Below, in pieces: positions 1-7,724 of a DNA stretch of 20,693 nucleotides. The stretch is from Clostridiaceae bacterium (GTDB lineage: Bacteria > Bacillota_A > Clostridia > Clostridiales > Clostridiaceae). The notes below the pieces were generated by a model, which was not told the DNA's origin, searched no databases, and saw only the letters and a program-made list of their open reading frames with translations. A program made the translations under genes and the position numbers. The DNA lies in contig JAQSXU010000055.1 of NCBI GenBank assembly GCA_029256485.1, positions 1-20,693 on the forward strand. The letters are read 5' to 3'. Position 1 is the stretch's first letter. Every line of letters begins with the position of its first letter.

Positions 1-185
1 TCAGAAACGCTTTTTATAAAATCATAAGCTTCTTCAACCTTTTTAACAGTCTTCTGTAAGTCTATGATATATATACCATTTCTTTCTGTGAAAATATATG
101 GAGCCATTTTAGGATTCCATCTTCTTGTTTGGTGTCCAAAATGTACACCTGCTTCTAATAATTGTTTCATTGAAATAACTGACAT
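1..185 (-). CDS. rpsB: 30S ribosomal protein S2 (N-terminal part, runs off the window)
   Basis: The first 61 codons of ribosomal protein S2, a small-subunit protein of the 30S body/head junction. The translated start ([19 protein letters not shown]) and the following [12 protein letters not shown] and [10 protein letters not shown] segments are classic S2 N-terminal sequence. The gene continues leftward outside the window, so the end at base 1 is only the window edge. The start at 185 is fixed by an AGGAGGT box at 193-199 with 7 bases of spacing. It lies downstream of codY in the same orientation but has its own promoter and a structured leader, and the codY terminator separates the two. Family identity is certain; downstream genes (usually tsf) cannot be seen. 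Confidence 0.97.
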   Translation of the reverse strand, partial: MSVISMKQLLEAGVHFGHQTRRWNPKMAPYIFTERNGIYIIDLQKTVKKVEEAYDFIKSVS

Positions 186-187
186 AT

Positions 188-212
188 TTTTTACCTCCTG
201 GTTTTTACCTCC
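188..212 (-). promoter_or_regulatory. rpsB: Tandem Shine-Dalgarno sequences of rpsB
   Basis: The 11-base motif GGAGGTAAAAA occurs twice in direct repeat, at 202-212 and 188-198. The proximal copy has normal spacing to the ATG at 185. The distal copy has no start codon of its own, and its first G (base 212) also belongs to the outer leader stem. It may be a standby or decoy ribosome site, but that is inference. Confidence 0.6.
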
Positions 213-269
213 ATTGTCTTCATACTTATAACACTCCAATAATGGCACCATATTATAAGTTAGACAATG
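212..269 (-). promoter_or_regulatory. rpsB: Structured rpsB leader, candidate S2 autoregulatory element
   Basis: Between the predicted transcription start (about 283) and the rpsB ribosome binding site the transcript can form two nested perfect stems. The outer 8-bp stem is CATTGTCT (262-269) with AGACAATG (212-219). The inner 8-bp stem is ACTTATAA (253-260) with TTATAAGT (224-231). They are separated by 1 base on one side and 4 on the other, and close a 21-base apical loop. The outer stem ends directly against the upstream Shine-Dalgarno copy. Many ribosomal-protein operons are feedback-controlled by leaders that mimic the rRNA site; control by S2 is my inference from position and shape. I cannot assign it to a named RNA family. 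Confidence 0.55.
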
Positions 270-289
270 TGTGTATTTTCTACTTAAGT

Positions 290-318
290 AGTATATCATA
301 TGGTTTAATGGTATTCAA
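290..318 (-). promoter_or_regulatory. rpsB: Sigma-A promoter of rpsB
   Basis: -35 box TTGAAT at 313-318, 17-base spacer, -10 box TATACT at 290-295, with an extended -10 TG one base upstream. It starts 26 bases beyond the codY terminator and predicts a leader of about 98 nt. This is one of the best promoter matches in the window. Confidence 0.75.
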
Positions 319-343
319 CAATTATTTTAATTATTGTTTATAT

Positions 344-402
344 AAAAAAAATAGTACTTAAATATCAACTGCATTTCATTGAGATAGAAGTACTACTTTT
401 TT
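344..402 (-). terminator. Rho-independent terminator after codY
   Basis: Two bases after the codY stop codon. The arms AAGTACTAC (388-396) and the matching segment at 352-360 pair over about 9 bp including one G-U, and flanking A and T runs extend the stem. The loop is long (about 27 nt). T-runs lie on both sides, so it could also stop transcription coming from the left. The long loop makes it less typical than the other terminators here. Confidence 0.65.
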
Positions 403-403
403 A

Positions 404-1180
404 TTACTTTATTTTTTTTAATTCATCAAGTAATTTTTCATTTAATATTCTGATATGAGTACCCTTCATACCTAAAGACCTTGATTCAATAACTCCAGCA
501 CTTTCAAATTTTCTAAGTGCGTTAACTATAACGGATCTTGTTATTCCAACCTTGTCGGCAATCTTTGATGCCACAAGCAGTCCTTCGTTCCCATCAAGTT
601 CATTAAATATGTGTTCCACTGCCTCAAGCTCAGAATATGAAAGTGTTCCAATGGCTAACTGAACCACAGCTTTCTTTCTAGCTTCTTCTTCAATCTCATC
701 TGTTTTTGATCTTAGTATTTCTAGTCCTATAATAGTAGCACTATACTCGGCAAGAACTAGATCATCGTCAGTAAATTTGTTTTCAAATCTTGCAAGAAGA
801 AGTGTGCCAAGCCTTTCTCTGTTTCCCACAATTGGAACAATTGTTGACAGCTTATTTTTCATCTGACAGTCTAATTCATCTGAAAATACACATTTACCTT
901 GATTAAGTGAATTTGATAAGGTTTCATGGACATTAAGAAGTTTTGTATTGTAGAAATCAGGAAACCTCTTTTCGCTTATAATATTAGACTTAACGATATC
1001 ACATTCAAATCCTGCAGAAAAGTCGTAGCCTAAAATTTTACCTCTTCTGCTGACAATATAAACATTACATGAAAGTACTTCGCTTAAAAGTTTGCATATA
1101 TCATCAAAAACCACAGGTTCTGTACCTGACTTTTGTAAGATCTTATTAAGCATTCTTGTTTTTGCTAATAGAGATGACAT
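404..1180 (-). CDS. codY: CodY, GTP- and branched-chain-amino-acid-sensing global repressor
   Basis: CodY represses stationary-phase genes (amino-acid biosynthesis, transport, often virulence and sporulation) when GTP and branched-chain amino acids are plentiful. The N-terminal GAF-type ligand domain covers about residues 1-155. The linker motif [14 protein letters not shown] and the C-terminal winged helix-turn-helix ([20 protein letters not shown], about residues 203-222) are nearly identical to the Bacillus protein. I chose the ATG at 1180 (258 aa) because the AGGAGG box has a 7-base spacer to it. The upstream in-frame ATG at 1186 lies one base from that box. The gene sits between topA and rpsB; the xerC-hslVU genes that accompany codY in Bacillus are absent here. 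It has its own promoter and terminator, so it appears to be a single-gene transcription unit. Confidence 0.98.
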   Translation of the reverse strand: MSSLLAKTRMLNKILQKSGTEPVVFDDICKLLSEVLSCNVYIVSRRGKILGYDFSAGFECDIVKSNIISEKRFPDFYNTKLLNVHETLSNSLNQGKCVFSDELDCQMKNKLSTIVPIVGNRERLGTLLLARFENKFTDDDLVLAEYSATIIGLEILRSKTDEIEEEARKKAVVQLAIGTLSYSELEAVEHIFNELDGNEGLLVASKIADKVGITRSVIVNALRKFESAGVIESRSLGMKGTHIRILNEKLLDELKKIK

Positions 1181-1311
1181 TAACATTCCTCCTTGTTAAT
1201 TTATTATATAGCTAATCTGTATAAATAATCTAAGATTACTAATATTAACAAACAACAATTTAATTATTTTGACTTTTTAAAATATTTAGAATTATATTTA
1301 TTACCTTAATT

Positions 1312-1340
1312 ATAATATCATAACAAAATATATAATTCAA
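1312..1340 (-). promoter_or_regulatory. codY: Sigma-A promoter of codY
   Basis: -35 TTGAAT at 1335-1340, 17-base spacer, -10 TATTAT at 1312-1317. It lies in the 198-bp gap after the topA stop codon. The predicted start near 1305 gives a leader of about 125 nt that is A/T-rich and holds no structure I would defend. Confidence 0.65.
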
Positions 1341-1356
1341 CACTAATTTATTTGTT

Positions 1357-1363
1357 TTCGACA
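1357..1363 (-). promoter_or_regulatory. Possible Spo0A box upstream of codY
   Basis: TGTCGAA on the minus strand, within TATGTCGAAAA, matches the core Spo0A box TGNCGAA and most of its longer repressor form. It lies 16 bases upstream of the codY -35 box, in the non-coding gap. A 7-base match in A/T-rich DNA can be chance, but CG-containing words are rare in these gaps. Confidence 0.35.
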
Positions 1364-1378
1364 TAATATTTTAATATT

Positions 1379-3484
1379 TTATTTATTTTTCTCTTCATTA
1401 TTAGATTCAGTAGAATATTCCCTGTGCTTACACTCATGATTAGAGCATTCATAAAAATCGCCTTTAGTTTTATTAAACTTTTTAACCATATAGCTTCCAC
1501 ATTGTGGGCATTTTTTGTCTGATGGCTCAAACCAACTTACAAAATCGCATTTAGGATAGTTGCTGCATCCATAAAATTTTCTTCCCTTTTTACTTCTCTT
1601 AACTTGAATCTTACCACCACATTTAGGGCAAGGAACATTTAATTCCTCAACTAATGGTTTAGTGTTTTTACACTCTGGATATCCAGGACAAGCTAAAAAG
1701 TCACCAAATCTGCCATGCTTAATTACCATAAACCTACCGCATTTTTCACATTTTATATCTGTTACCTTATCTTCAATTGTAATTTTAGAAACCTCTTTTT
1801 CAGCAATATCTATGGATTTTTCTAAAGGTTTATAGAATTTACCGACTACAGATTTCCAATCCTCATTCCCATCTTCAATATCATCCAGTTTTTGCTCCAT
1901 TTCAGCAGTGAATTCAACATCAACAATTTGAGTAAAATACTCTGTTAATATATTATTTACTATTACGCCTAGCTCAGTTGGAAGTAATGTTCTTTTATCT
2001 CTTTCAATATATTTTCTTTCTAATAAGGTTGATATAATTGGAGCATATGTGCTTGGTCTTCCTATTCCATTATCTTCAAGGGTCTTTACAAGTGAAGCCT
2101 CAGAGTATCTTGCAGGTGGTTGAGTAAAGTGCTGTTTCCCATTTATTGATTTTTTACTTAAGACTTCATTCTCTTCTAAGAATGGTAAACTTATGTTATT
2201 TTGCTCCTCATCACCGCTATATTCATAAACTTTCATAAAGCCATCAAACTTGATGTCAGTACCAGTTGCTCTTAATAAATATTTATTATTAATTACATCA
2301 ATTGATATTGCATTCATAGCGCATGAAGCCATTTGACTAGCAACAAATCTATTCCATATTAAATTATATAGCTTATATTGTTCATCTTTTAAACTTTCCT
2401 TAGCTATTTTAGGAGTTATTGATATATTAGTTGGTCGTATTGCTTCATGAGCATCTTGTATATTTTTTTTACCTTTATAAATCCTAGGACTTTCAGGAAC
2501 ATATTCCTTTCCATATTCTTTAATTATAAACTCTTCAGTAATTTTTTGTGCTTCACTGGAAATTCTTACTGAATCAGTTCTCATATATGTTATTAGACCA
2601 ACAGTGCCAAAGCCTTTAATATCAACACCCTCATATAGCTGCTGAGCTATGGACATAGTTCTTTTGGTAGCAAAATTCAATTTTTTGTATGCATCTTGTT
2701 GAAGGGTACTTGTTGTAAATGGAGGAAGTGGGTTTTTATTTTTTAAGCTTTTTTTAATCTGCTTAACTATAAAAGAGCCCTGTTCTAAATTTTTTATGAT
2801 TAAATCTGATTCATCTTTACTATTTATTTCTATTTTTTTGCCACCATAGGATAAAAGCTTAATAATAAAGCTTTTTTTATTATTTTCTTTATTTACTTCA
2901 CATTCAATTGTCCAGTATTCCTTTTGTTCAAAATCTTTAATTTCATTTTCTCTATCACATATTATTTTTAACGCTACTGACTGAACTCTTCCTGCACTTA
3001 ATCCCCACTTTACCTTTCTCCATAATATAGGACTAATTTTATATCCAACCAATCTATCTAGAACACGCCTAGCTTGTTGTGCGTCCACTTTACCTATATT
3101 TATTTCTCTTGGAGATTTGATTGCAGCTTTAATAGAATTTTTTGTAATCTCATGAAATTCAATTCTACACTTTTCATTATCATTTAACTTTAAAACATGA
3201 CTTAAATGCCAAGAAATTGCTTCTCCCTCTCTATCAGGGTCAGTAGCTAAATAGATTTTATCGCACTTCTTTGCTTCCTTCTTTAATTTCTCCAGAAGTT
3301 CTCCCTTTCCTCTTATTGTTATATATTTAGGCTCATAATTTTTTTCTATATCTACTCCAATTTGACTTTTGGGAAGGTCCCTAACATGTCCCATTGAAGC
3401 TTCTACTACATAATTTTTACCTAAGTACTTACCTATTGTTTTAGCCTTTGCTGGTGATTCAACTATAACTAATTTTTGTCCCAT
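1379..3484 (-). CDS. topA: DNA topoisomerase I (type IA)
   Basis: Relaxes negative supercoils by single-strand passage and offsets gyrase. The 701-aa protein has the normal order. The TOPRIM domain comes first (VESPAKAKT with Glu9; TDPDREGEA at residues 81-89 with Asp82, Asp84 and Asp/Glu metal ligands). The cleavage domain follows, with GLITYMRTDS and catalytic Tyr300. Three C-terminal four-cysteine zinc ribbons lie at about residues 579-605, 619-646 and 659-685, each starting CxxC. This full set of three fingers is usual for clostridial TopA. The start at 3484 has AGAGGAA at 3488-3494, which is unusually embedded in a hairpin (separate entry). It follows dprA, as in many Firmicutes, with a 130-bp gap that may hold its own promoter. 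No terminator is evident before codY. Confidence 0.98.
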   Translation of the reverse strand: MGQKLVIVESPAKAKTIGKYLGKNYVVEASMGHVRDLPKSQIGVDIEKNYEPKYITIRGKGELLEKLKKEAKKCDKIYLATDPDREGEAISWHLSHVLKLNDNEKCRIEFHEITKNSIKAAIKSPREINIGKVDAQQARRVLDRLVGYKISPILWRKVKWGLSAGRVQSVALKIICDRENEIKDFEQKEYWTIECEVNKENNKKSFIIKLLSYGGKKIEINSKDESDLIIKNLEQGSFIVKQIKKSLKNKNPLPPFTTSTLQQDAYKKLNFATKRTMSIAQQLYEGVDIKGFGTVGLITYMRTDSVRISSEAQKITEEFIIKEYGKEYVPESPRIYKGKKNIQDAHEAIRPTNISITPKIAKESLKDEQYKLYNLIWNRFVASQMASCAMNAISIDVINNKYLLRATGTDIKFDGFMKVYEYSGDEEQNNISLPFLEENEVLSKKSINGKQHFTQPPARYSEASLVKTLEDNGIGRPSTYAPIISTLLERKYIERDKRTLLPTELGVIVNNILTEYFTQIVDVEFTAEMEQKLDDIEDGNEDWKSVVGKFYKPLEKSIDIAEKEVSKITIEDKVTDIKCEKCGRFMVIKHGRFGDFLACPGYPECKNTKPLVEELNVPCPKCGGKIQVKRSKKGRKFYGCSNYPKCDFVSWFEPSDKKCPQCGSYMVKKFNKTKGDFYECSNHECKHREYSTESNNEEKNK

Positions 3485-3487
3485 TAT

Positions 3488-3512
3488 TTCCTCTGACTAA
3501 ATATAATCAGAG
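3488..3512 (-). promoter_or_regulatory. topA: Hairpin covering the topA ribosome binding site
   Basis: The segment 3491-3512 folds into a 9-bp stem (eight Watson-Crick pairs and one G-U; arms 3504-3512 and 3491-3499) with the 4-base loop TATT. The 3' arm ends in AGAG, which is part of the only Shine-Dalgarno sequence of topA (AGAGGAA, 3488-3494). Three of the four GAGG bases would be paired. This could lower or condition topA translation. Confidence 0.5.
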
Positions 3513-3614
3513 TTTTACACCCCCTTGATTTGAAGTATCTATTTAAGACCTTTATGCACTCAATCATTAAATATACATTGTACACCATTCATCTCATTGT
3601 ATACATACTAAATT

Positions 3615-4691
3615 TTACCTATATAGCTTAACATAGTAATTACCTGCTAAGCAAATAATATGCTTTTTCAGTTGCAATTCAAATAATACCTCATATAAAC
3701 GATTAATGTCAATATTGGTTATTTTCATAATATCATCAATATGTATAGGACTATCATTAATTACTCTATATATTTTATTTTCCAGGTATGTAAATTTATC
3801 TTTACTATTATCTATAGCTGAGTTCATTACATAGCTGATTTTTAAATAGTCAAATATATCTTGGATTTCAGTATAAACTGCAGCACCATCATGTAATAGT
3901 CTATTTGTACCTCTACTGCAATTTGAAAATATAGATCCTGGCACAGCCATTACATCTCTATTTTGATCGGTAGCAAAACTTGCAGTTATCAATGAACCAC
4001 TTCTTTCATCTGCCTCAATTACAATTACTAATTGACTAAGCCCACTTATTATTCTATTTCTGATTGGAAAATTATCCTTAAGTGGACCAGTGCCTGGCAT
4101 AAACTCACTTATTATACATCCTCTACTTTTCATTATATCGTATATTTTTTTATTTTCCTTAGGATAAACCATATCAATACCACATCCTAATACTCCGCAG
4201 GTATAACCACCGTTATTCAAGGTAGATTCATGTGCTATTGAATCTATTCCTCTGGCTAATCCGCTAATTATATTGATTTTATTTATACTAAGTTCTTTAC
4301 AAATTAACTCTGTAACATTTCTTCCATAATAACTGCACTTTCTTGCACCAACAATTGAAACATTATATTTATCATTTAACTTATCTATATTGCCTTTATA
4401 AAAAAGACCGAAAGGTGGGTTTTTAATATTCAACAAACTTTTAGGATAGTTAAGGCTGCTAATTATTGATAGATCAACACCTTCCTCAATCAAATTATTA
4501 ATTTTTCTTTTAATAATATCCTCATAATCATTTTTAAAAAAATTAATTATTTCTTCATAATTTATAATGTCACAATATCCGTTTTTTAATGCATAATAAA
4601 TATTTTCTGAGGTTTTATACTCTGATATTAACTTACTTTTGGTTCTTTTTGGCAATGGCAAATTAACTATCCAATAATTATAATAATTCAT
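3615..4691 (-). CDS. dprA: DprA/Smf, DNA-processing protein that loads RecA on incoming ssDNA
   Basis: DprA binds transforming single-stranded DNA in the cytoplasm, protects it and recruits RecA. The 358-aa protein has a short helical N-terminus (about 1-75). A Rossmann-like core follows, with the family motifs SIVGARKCS (112-120), SGLARGID (143-150), FPIRNRIISGLS (208-219), ERSGSLITA (229-237) and VPGSI (250-254). A C-terminal winged-helix-like domain covers about 295-358. The start has AAGGAGAG 6 bases upstream. Order comM-dprA-topA is common in Firmicutes. A strong terminator just upstream isolates dprA from comM, so it should have its own promoter in 4692-4815, though I find no convincing one. 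All core motifs are intact, so the gene looks functional. Confidence 0.95.
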   Translation of the reverse strand: MNYYNYWIVNLPLPKRTKSKLISEYKTSENIYYALKNGYCDIINYEEIINFFKNDYEDIIKRKINNLIEEGVDLSIISSLNYPKSLLNIKNPPFGLFYKGNIDKLNDKYNVSIVGARKCSYYGRNVTELICKELSINKINIISGLARGIDSIAHESTLNNGGYTCGVLGCGIDMVYPKENKKIYDIMKSRGCIISEFMPGTGPLKDNFPIRNRIISGLSQLVIVIEADERSGSLITASFATDQNRDVMAVPGSIFSNCSRGTNRLLHDGAAVYTEIQDIFDYLKISYVMNSAIDNSKDKFTYLENKIYRVINDSPIHIDDIMKITNIDINRLYEVLFELQLKKHIICLAGNYYVKLYR

Positions 4692-4775
4692 TTTTACTCT
4701 CCTTTTATTAGTATAGTTAGATTTTTGTCATATCTATAAAATTTATACAAGTTAGTTAACATTTTTTGTACTATT

Positions 4776-4791
4776 CATAATATATATTATG
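4776..4791. repeat. Perfect 16-bp palindrome upstream of dprA
   Basis: CATAATATATATTATG reads the same on both strands. It lies about 85 bp upstream of dprA, between the comM terminator and dprA. It could be an operator or a chance product of TA-rich DNA. Confidence 0.4.
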
Positions 4792-4815
4792 TAAACTATT
4801 CTAGTAAAATATAAT

Positions 4816-4862
4816 AAAAAGATACAAATTATAAAGTTTAAGCTTTATAATTTGTATCTTTT
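4816..4862 (-). terminator. Strong rho-independent terminator after comM
   Basis: A perfect 16-bp stem (GATACAAATTATAAAG at 4821-4836 with its complement at 4843-4858), 6-base loop, extended to 20 bp by flanking A4/T4. It begins two bases after the comM stop codon. Its symmetry makes it usable in both directions. Confidence 0.85.
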
Positions 4863-4863
4863 G

Positions 4864-6384
4864 TTAAATAATTTGATTATCTAAAAACTTTCTATATTCA
4901 AGTGATTCCATCACATGACTTTGTTTTATGTTATCTGAGTTTTCTAAATCTGCTATGGTTCGTGACACCTTTAATATTCTGCTGTAAGCTCTTGTGCTTA
5001 AGCTGTATTTTTCAAATACCTTTGATATTAGCTGCTCTGTTTTATAATCAGTTTTACAATATTTATTTATTAAATTTATATCCATTTGCGAATTTGTATA
5101 AATACTTTCACCTTTAAATCTTTCCTGTTGTATTTTTCTTGCATTTTCAACTCTCTTTTTTATTGCTTTGGATTTTTCTCCTTTATGATTGCTTTTAATA
5201 TCACTATAATTTAATGAATTCGCCCAGGTAAATATGTCTATTCTATCTAAAAATGGCGAGGATAATTTGTTAATATATTTTTTTCTGTCATAATCGGTGC
5301 AAGTACACATCTTCTTACTGCTCCCATAATTTCCGCATGGGCATGGATTTAAAGCACCAATAAACATAAAATTGCATGGGTAGCTTACAATTCCTGTATT
5401 TCTTGTTATATTTATTGTTTTATCCTCTAATGGCTGCCTTAATAATTCCAGTATTTTTCTATCAAACTCTAATAGTTCATCTAAAAATAATATTCCATTA
5501 TGAGATAAAGTTATTTCGCCGGGAAGAATTTTATTTCCTCCGCCAACTAAAGCAATTTTAGATATTGTGTGATGTGGATTTCTGAATGGCCTATTTAACA
5601 GTAGACCTTGATCTTTAGATAATTTTCCGGAAACACTGTATATTTTAGTTACCTCCAGTGCTTCTTCATAATTTAAATTTGGTAATATTGTTGGTACTCT
5701 TTTAGCCAGCATAGATTTTCCGCTGCCTGGTGGTCCATACATTATAATATTATGGCCACCTGCACAAGCAACTTCAATTGATCTCTTACAGCTTTGCTGT
5801 CCATATATATCTGAAAAGTCTATATTATAATAATTTTCTTTTGAAATTTTGGTTTCCTCAAAAGGAAGCAAATCTCTATATCTTATGAAATTTACTACTT
5901 CATTTAGTTTTTCAAATGGATATATATTTGCCTCGTTAACTATAGTGCCCTCAAGTCTATTATCACATGGAATAATATAATTGCTAATTTTATTGTTTAT
6001 CCCCTCGATTATTAATGGAAGAACTCCAGGTACTCTTTTAATCTCGCCAGTTAATGACAACTCTCCCATAACTAAAAATTCATTGGAATCTTGAAATTCA
6101 ATTTGATTAGTGGCACATAATATAGCAAGTGCTATGGGCAAATCGAATAATGCCCCATCCTTTCTTATATCACCTGGTGATAGATTTACTACAATCCTAG
6201 CAACTGGGAACTCATACCCGCTATTTATAATTGCTGATCTTACCCTTTCTTTAGATTCCTTAACAGATGTATTAGCAAGACCCACAATACTATAGCATGG
6301 CAGTCCTCTAGAAATATCAACTTCTACAGATATAATATTGCCTTTTATACCACAATAGGAAGCCGTTTTTATTATAAAGTCCAT
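4864..6384 (-). CDS. comM: ComM/YifB-family AAA+ ATPase (magnesium-chelatase-like)
   Basis: A 506-aa cytosolic AAA+ protein. In naturally competent bacteria ComM is a hexameric branch-migration helicase that helps integrate transforming DNA; the role in clostridia is unproven. It has an N-terminal ribosomal-S5-fold/Lon-protease-like domain (about 1-170, with LSPGDIRKDGALFDLPIA). The AAA+ core has Walker A GPPGSGKS (217-224), Walker B ILFLDE (298-303) and the cysteine-rich NPCPCG insert (346-351) followed by MCTC near 360. A C-terminal helical domain follows (STRAYSRILKVSRTIADLE). The start at 6384 has GAGGTG about 7 bases upstream. It is divergent from the inverted yraN and is followed by its own strong terminator. 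Functional pairing with dprA is consistent with DNA uptake and recombination. Confidence 0.95.
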   Translation of the reverse strand: MDFIIKTASYCGIKGNIISVEVDISRGLPCYSIVGLANTSVKESKERVRSAIINSGYEFPVARIVVNLSPGDIRKDGALFDLPIALAILCATNQIEFQDSNEFLVMGELSLTGEIKRVPGVLPLIIEGINNKISNYIIPCDNRLEGTIVNEANIYPFEKLNEVVNFIRYRDLLPFEETKISKENYYNIDFSDIYGQQSCKRSIEVACAGGHNIIMYGPPGSGKSMLAKRVPTILPNLNYEEALEVTKIYSVSGKLSKDQGLLLNRPFRNPHHTISKIALVGGGNKILPGEITLSHNGILFLDELLEFDRKILELLRQPLEDKTINITRNTGIVSYPCNFMFIGALNPCPCGNYGSSKKMCTCTDYDRKKYINKLSSPFLDRIDIFTWANSLNYSDIKSNHKGEKSKAIKKRVENARKIQQERFKGESIYTNSQMDINLINKYCKTDYKTEQLISKVFEKYSLSTRAYSRILKVSRTIADLENSDNIKQSHVMESLEYRKFLDNQII

Positions 6385-6467
6385 ATACTTTCACCTCAGT
6401 ATAATTATTGACAGTTTTGTTTTATTTAAATCTCTATTTTCGTCGGTGTATATTTTTATATTTTGGA

Positions 6468-6488
6468 CATAATTTTTAATAAATTATG
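6468..6488. repeat. Inverted repeat in the comM-yraN divergent gap
   Basis: CATAATTT (6468-6475) and AAATTATG (6481-6488), separated by 5 bases, end two bases before the yraN Shine-Dalgarno box (AGGAGG, 6491-6496). It could be an operator for the divergent pair or an RNA hairpin beside the ribosome site. The half-site resembles the palindrome upstream of dprA. Confidence 0.4.
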
Positions 6489-6501
6489 TTAGGAGGTAAA
6501 T

Positions 6502-6870
6502 ATGCATTATTACAATAAGGATATTGGAACTTTTGGTGAAGATATAGCTGCAGAATATTTAATTAGCAGAGGATACACAATAATTGAAAAAAATTTCAGG
6601 TGCAAAATTGGAGAAATAGATATAATTGCAAAAGATAAGGATTATATAGTATTTATAGAAGTGAAAACCAGATATGGAAATAAATACGGACATCCATGTG
6701 AATCTATAACGTCAAAAAAGCAGTATAAAATTTATCATACTGCAGAATACTATATAGTTAAAAAAAAGTTATATGGCAATTATTTTAGATTTGACGTAGT
6801 TGAAATAACTCTAAATGATTCAAATAATAATTGTTCAGTAAATTTAATAAAAAATGCCTTTCAAATATAG
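6502..6870 (+). CDS. yraN: YraN/UPF0102-family putative endonuclease, inverted relative to its neighbours
   Basis: A 122-aa protein of the UPF0102 family, which has a restriction-endonuclease-like fold. The signature is present: GTFGEDIAAEYL near the N-terminus, NFRCKIGEIDIIAKD (about 31-45, G-E-x-D) and FIEVKTR (about 51-57, the E-x-K catalytic-type motif). The biochemical role is not established; the fold and motif suggest a nuclease acting on DNA or RNA structures. The start at 6502 has a strong AGGAGG 5 bases upstream. It is the only plus-strand gene in the window. Its neighbours rnhB and comM are its usual operon partners in Firmicutes, but both run the other way here. It converges on rnhB with a single base between stop codons, and no terminator is visible. 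All motifs are intact, so it is probably expressed. Confidence 0.92.
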   Translation: MHYYNKDIGTFGEDIAAEYLISRGYTIIEKNFRCKIGEIDIIAKDKDYIVFIEVKTRYGNKYGHPCESITSKKQYKIYHTAEYYIVKKKLYGNYFRFDVVEITLNDSNNNCSVNLIKNAFQI

Positions 6871-6871
6871 T

Positions 6872-7714
6872 TTATAAAATTCTAGTAATAAAGCTTCTTC
6901 TATGTATTTCACAAGGTCCATATTTTTTTATTGCATCCATATGTTCCTTTGTACCATAGCCGGAATTTCTGTCAAATCCATATTCAGGATATATTTTTGA
7001 ATACTCCGCCATTATTTTATCCCTATATACCTTTGCTATAATTGATGCACAGGCAATACTTGCACTTTTTGAATCACCTTTTATGAAAAATTTATTATCA
7101 ATTGATAAATTTCTTATGGCAAATCCATCTGACAAAGCCAGCTGCGGCAACATCTCACTATTTATAACAGCCTTTTTAAGTACTTCATTATTACACCATG
7201 AAATTCCTTTAGAATCTATCATGTCATGCTGAATAATAGCTATATTATAGCATAATGATTTTTCTTTAATTATCAGTGACAGCTCTTCTCTTTGCTTATG
7301 GGATAATTTTTTAGAATCTTTTATTCCTAGAATCAAATCCCTATCATCATGAAAATTTAATTTTAATATAACAGAGGCCGCACAAATTGGACCCGCCAGA
7401 GGGCCTCTTCCTACTTCATCTACCCCTGCAATATAGATATCTTCTCCAAACTGTCTGTCAAAATTGTACATTTCTTGTACTCTTTTAATTTCTACTTTTC
7501 TGCTTTCAATATAGTTTTGGGCTTTTCTACCTAATAAATTAATGCTTTTTCTACTATCATTTAATAAATCAGAAATAAGCATTTGTATATTTTTTTCATT
7601 TTCCTTTAAATCATTGTTATAAAGATATTCATCTACTTTTTCTTTGATTTCTTTTGTAGAAAAACAATTTAAGGACTTAGTTTCCTTAAATTTTATAATA
7701 CAATCATCATTCAT
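6872..7714 (-). CDS. rnhB: Ribonuclease HII
   Basis: Cleaves RNA in RNA-DNA hybrids and 5' of single ribonucleotides in DNA. The 280-aa protein has an N-terminal extension of about 90 residues before the catalytic core. Such an extension is seen in Bacillus-type RNase HII, where it is thought to aid substrate binding. The core starts with [13 protein letters not shown] (Asp99-Glu100). The remaining acidic ligands fit Asp196 (LALSDG) and Asp214 ([21 protein letters not shown]). The start at 7714 is 10 bases after the rbgA stop; the weak ribosome site TAGGTAAG overlaps the rbgA stop codon, so translation is probably coupled. It is the last gene of lepB-rbgA-rnhB and faces yraN tail to tail, with no terminator between. 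Confidence 0.96.
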   Translation of the reverse strand: MNDDCIIKFKETKSLNCFSTKEIKEKVDEYLYNNDLKENEKNIQMLISDLLNDSRKSINLLGRKAQNYIESRKVEIKRVQEMYNFDRQFGEDIYIAGVDEVGRGPLAGPICAASVILKLNFHDDRDLILGIKDSKKLSHKQREELSLIIKEKSLCYNIAIIQHDMIDSKGISWCNNEVLKKAVINSEMLPQLALSDGFAIRNLSIDNKFFIKGDSKSASIACASIIAKVYRDKIMAEYSKIYPEYGFDRNSGYGTKEHMDAIKKYGPCEIHRRSFITRIL

Positions 7715-7724
7715 AAAAACTTAC

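Noticed and set aside
1187..1311. CodY autoregulation site or regulatory fold in the codY leader
   Set aside because: I looked for the CodY box and for paired arms; only short A/T matches such as TAATCT/AGATTA were found, too weak to report.
1348..1530. 60-codon minus-strand frame at the 3' end of topA
   Set aside because: It lies almost wholly within topA in another frame, has no ribosome site, and its composition fits a shadow of the zinc-finger coding region.
6430..6450. Second Spo0A box in the comM-yraN gap (CGACGAA, minus strand)
   Set aside because: It misses the invariant first T of TGNCGAA.
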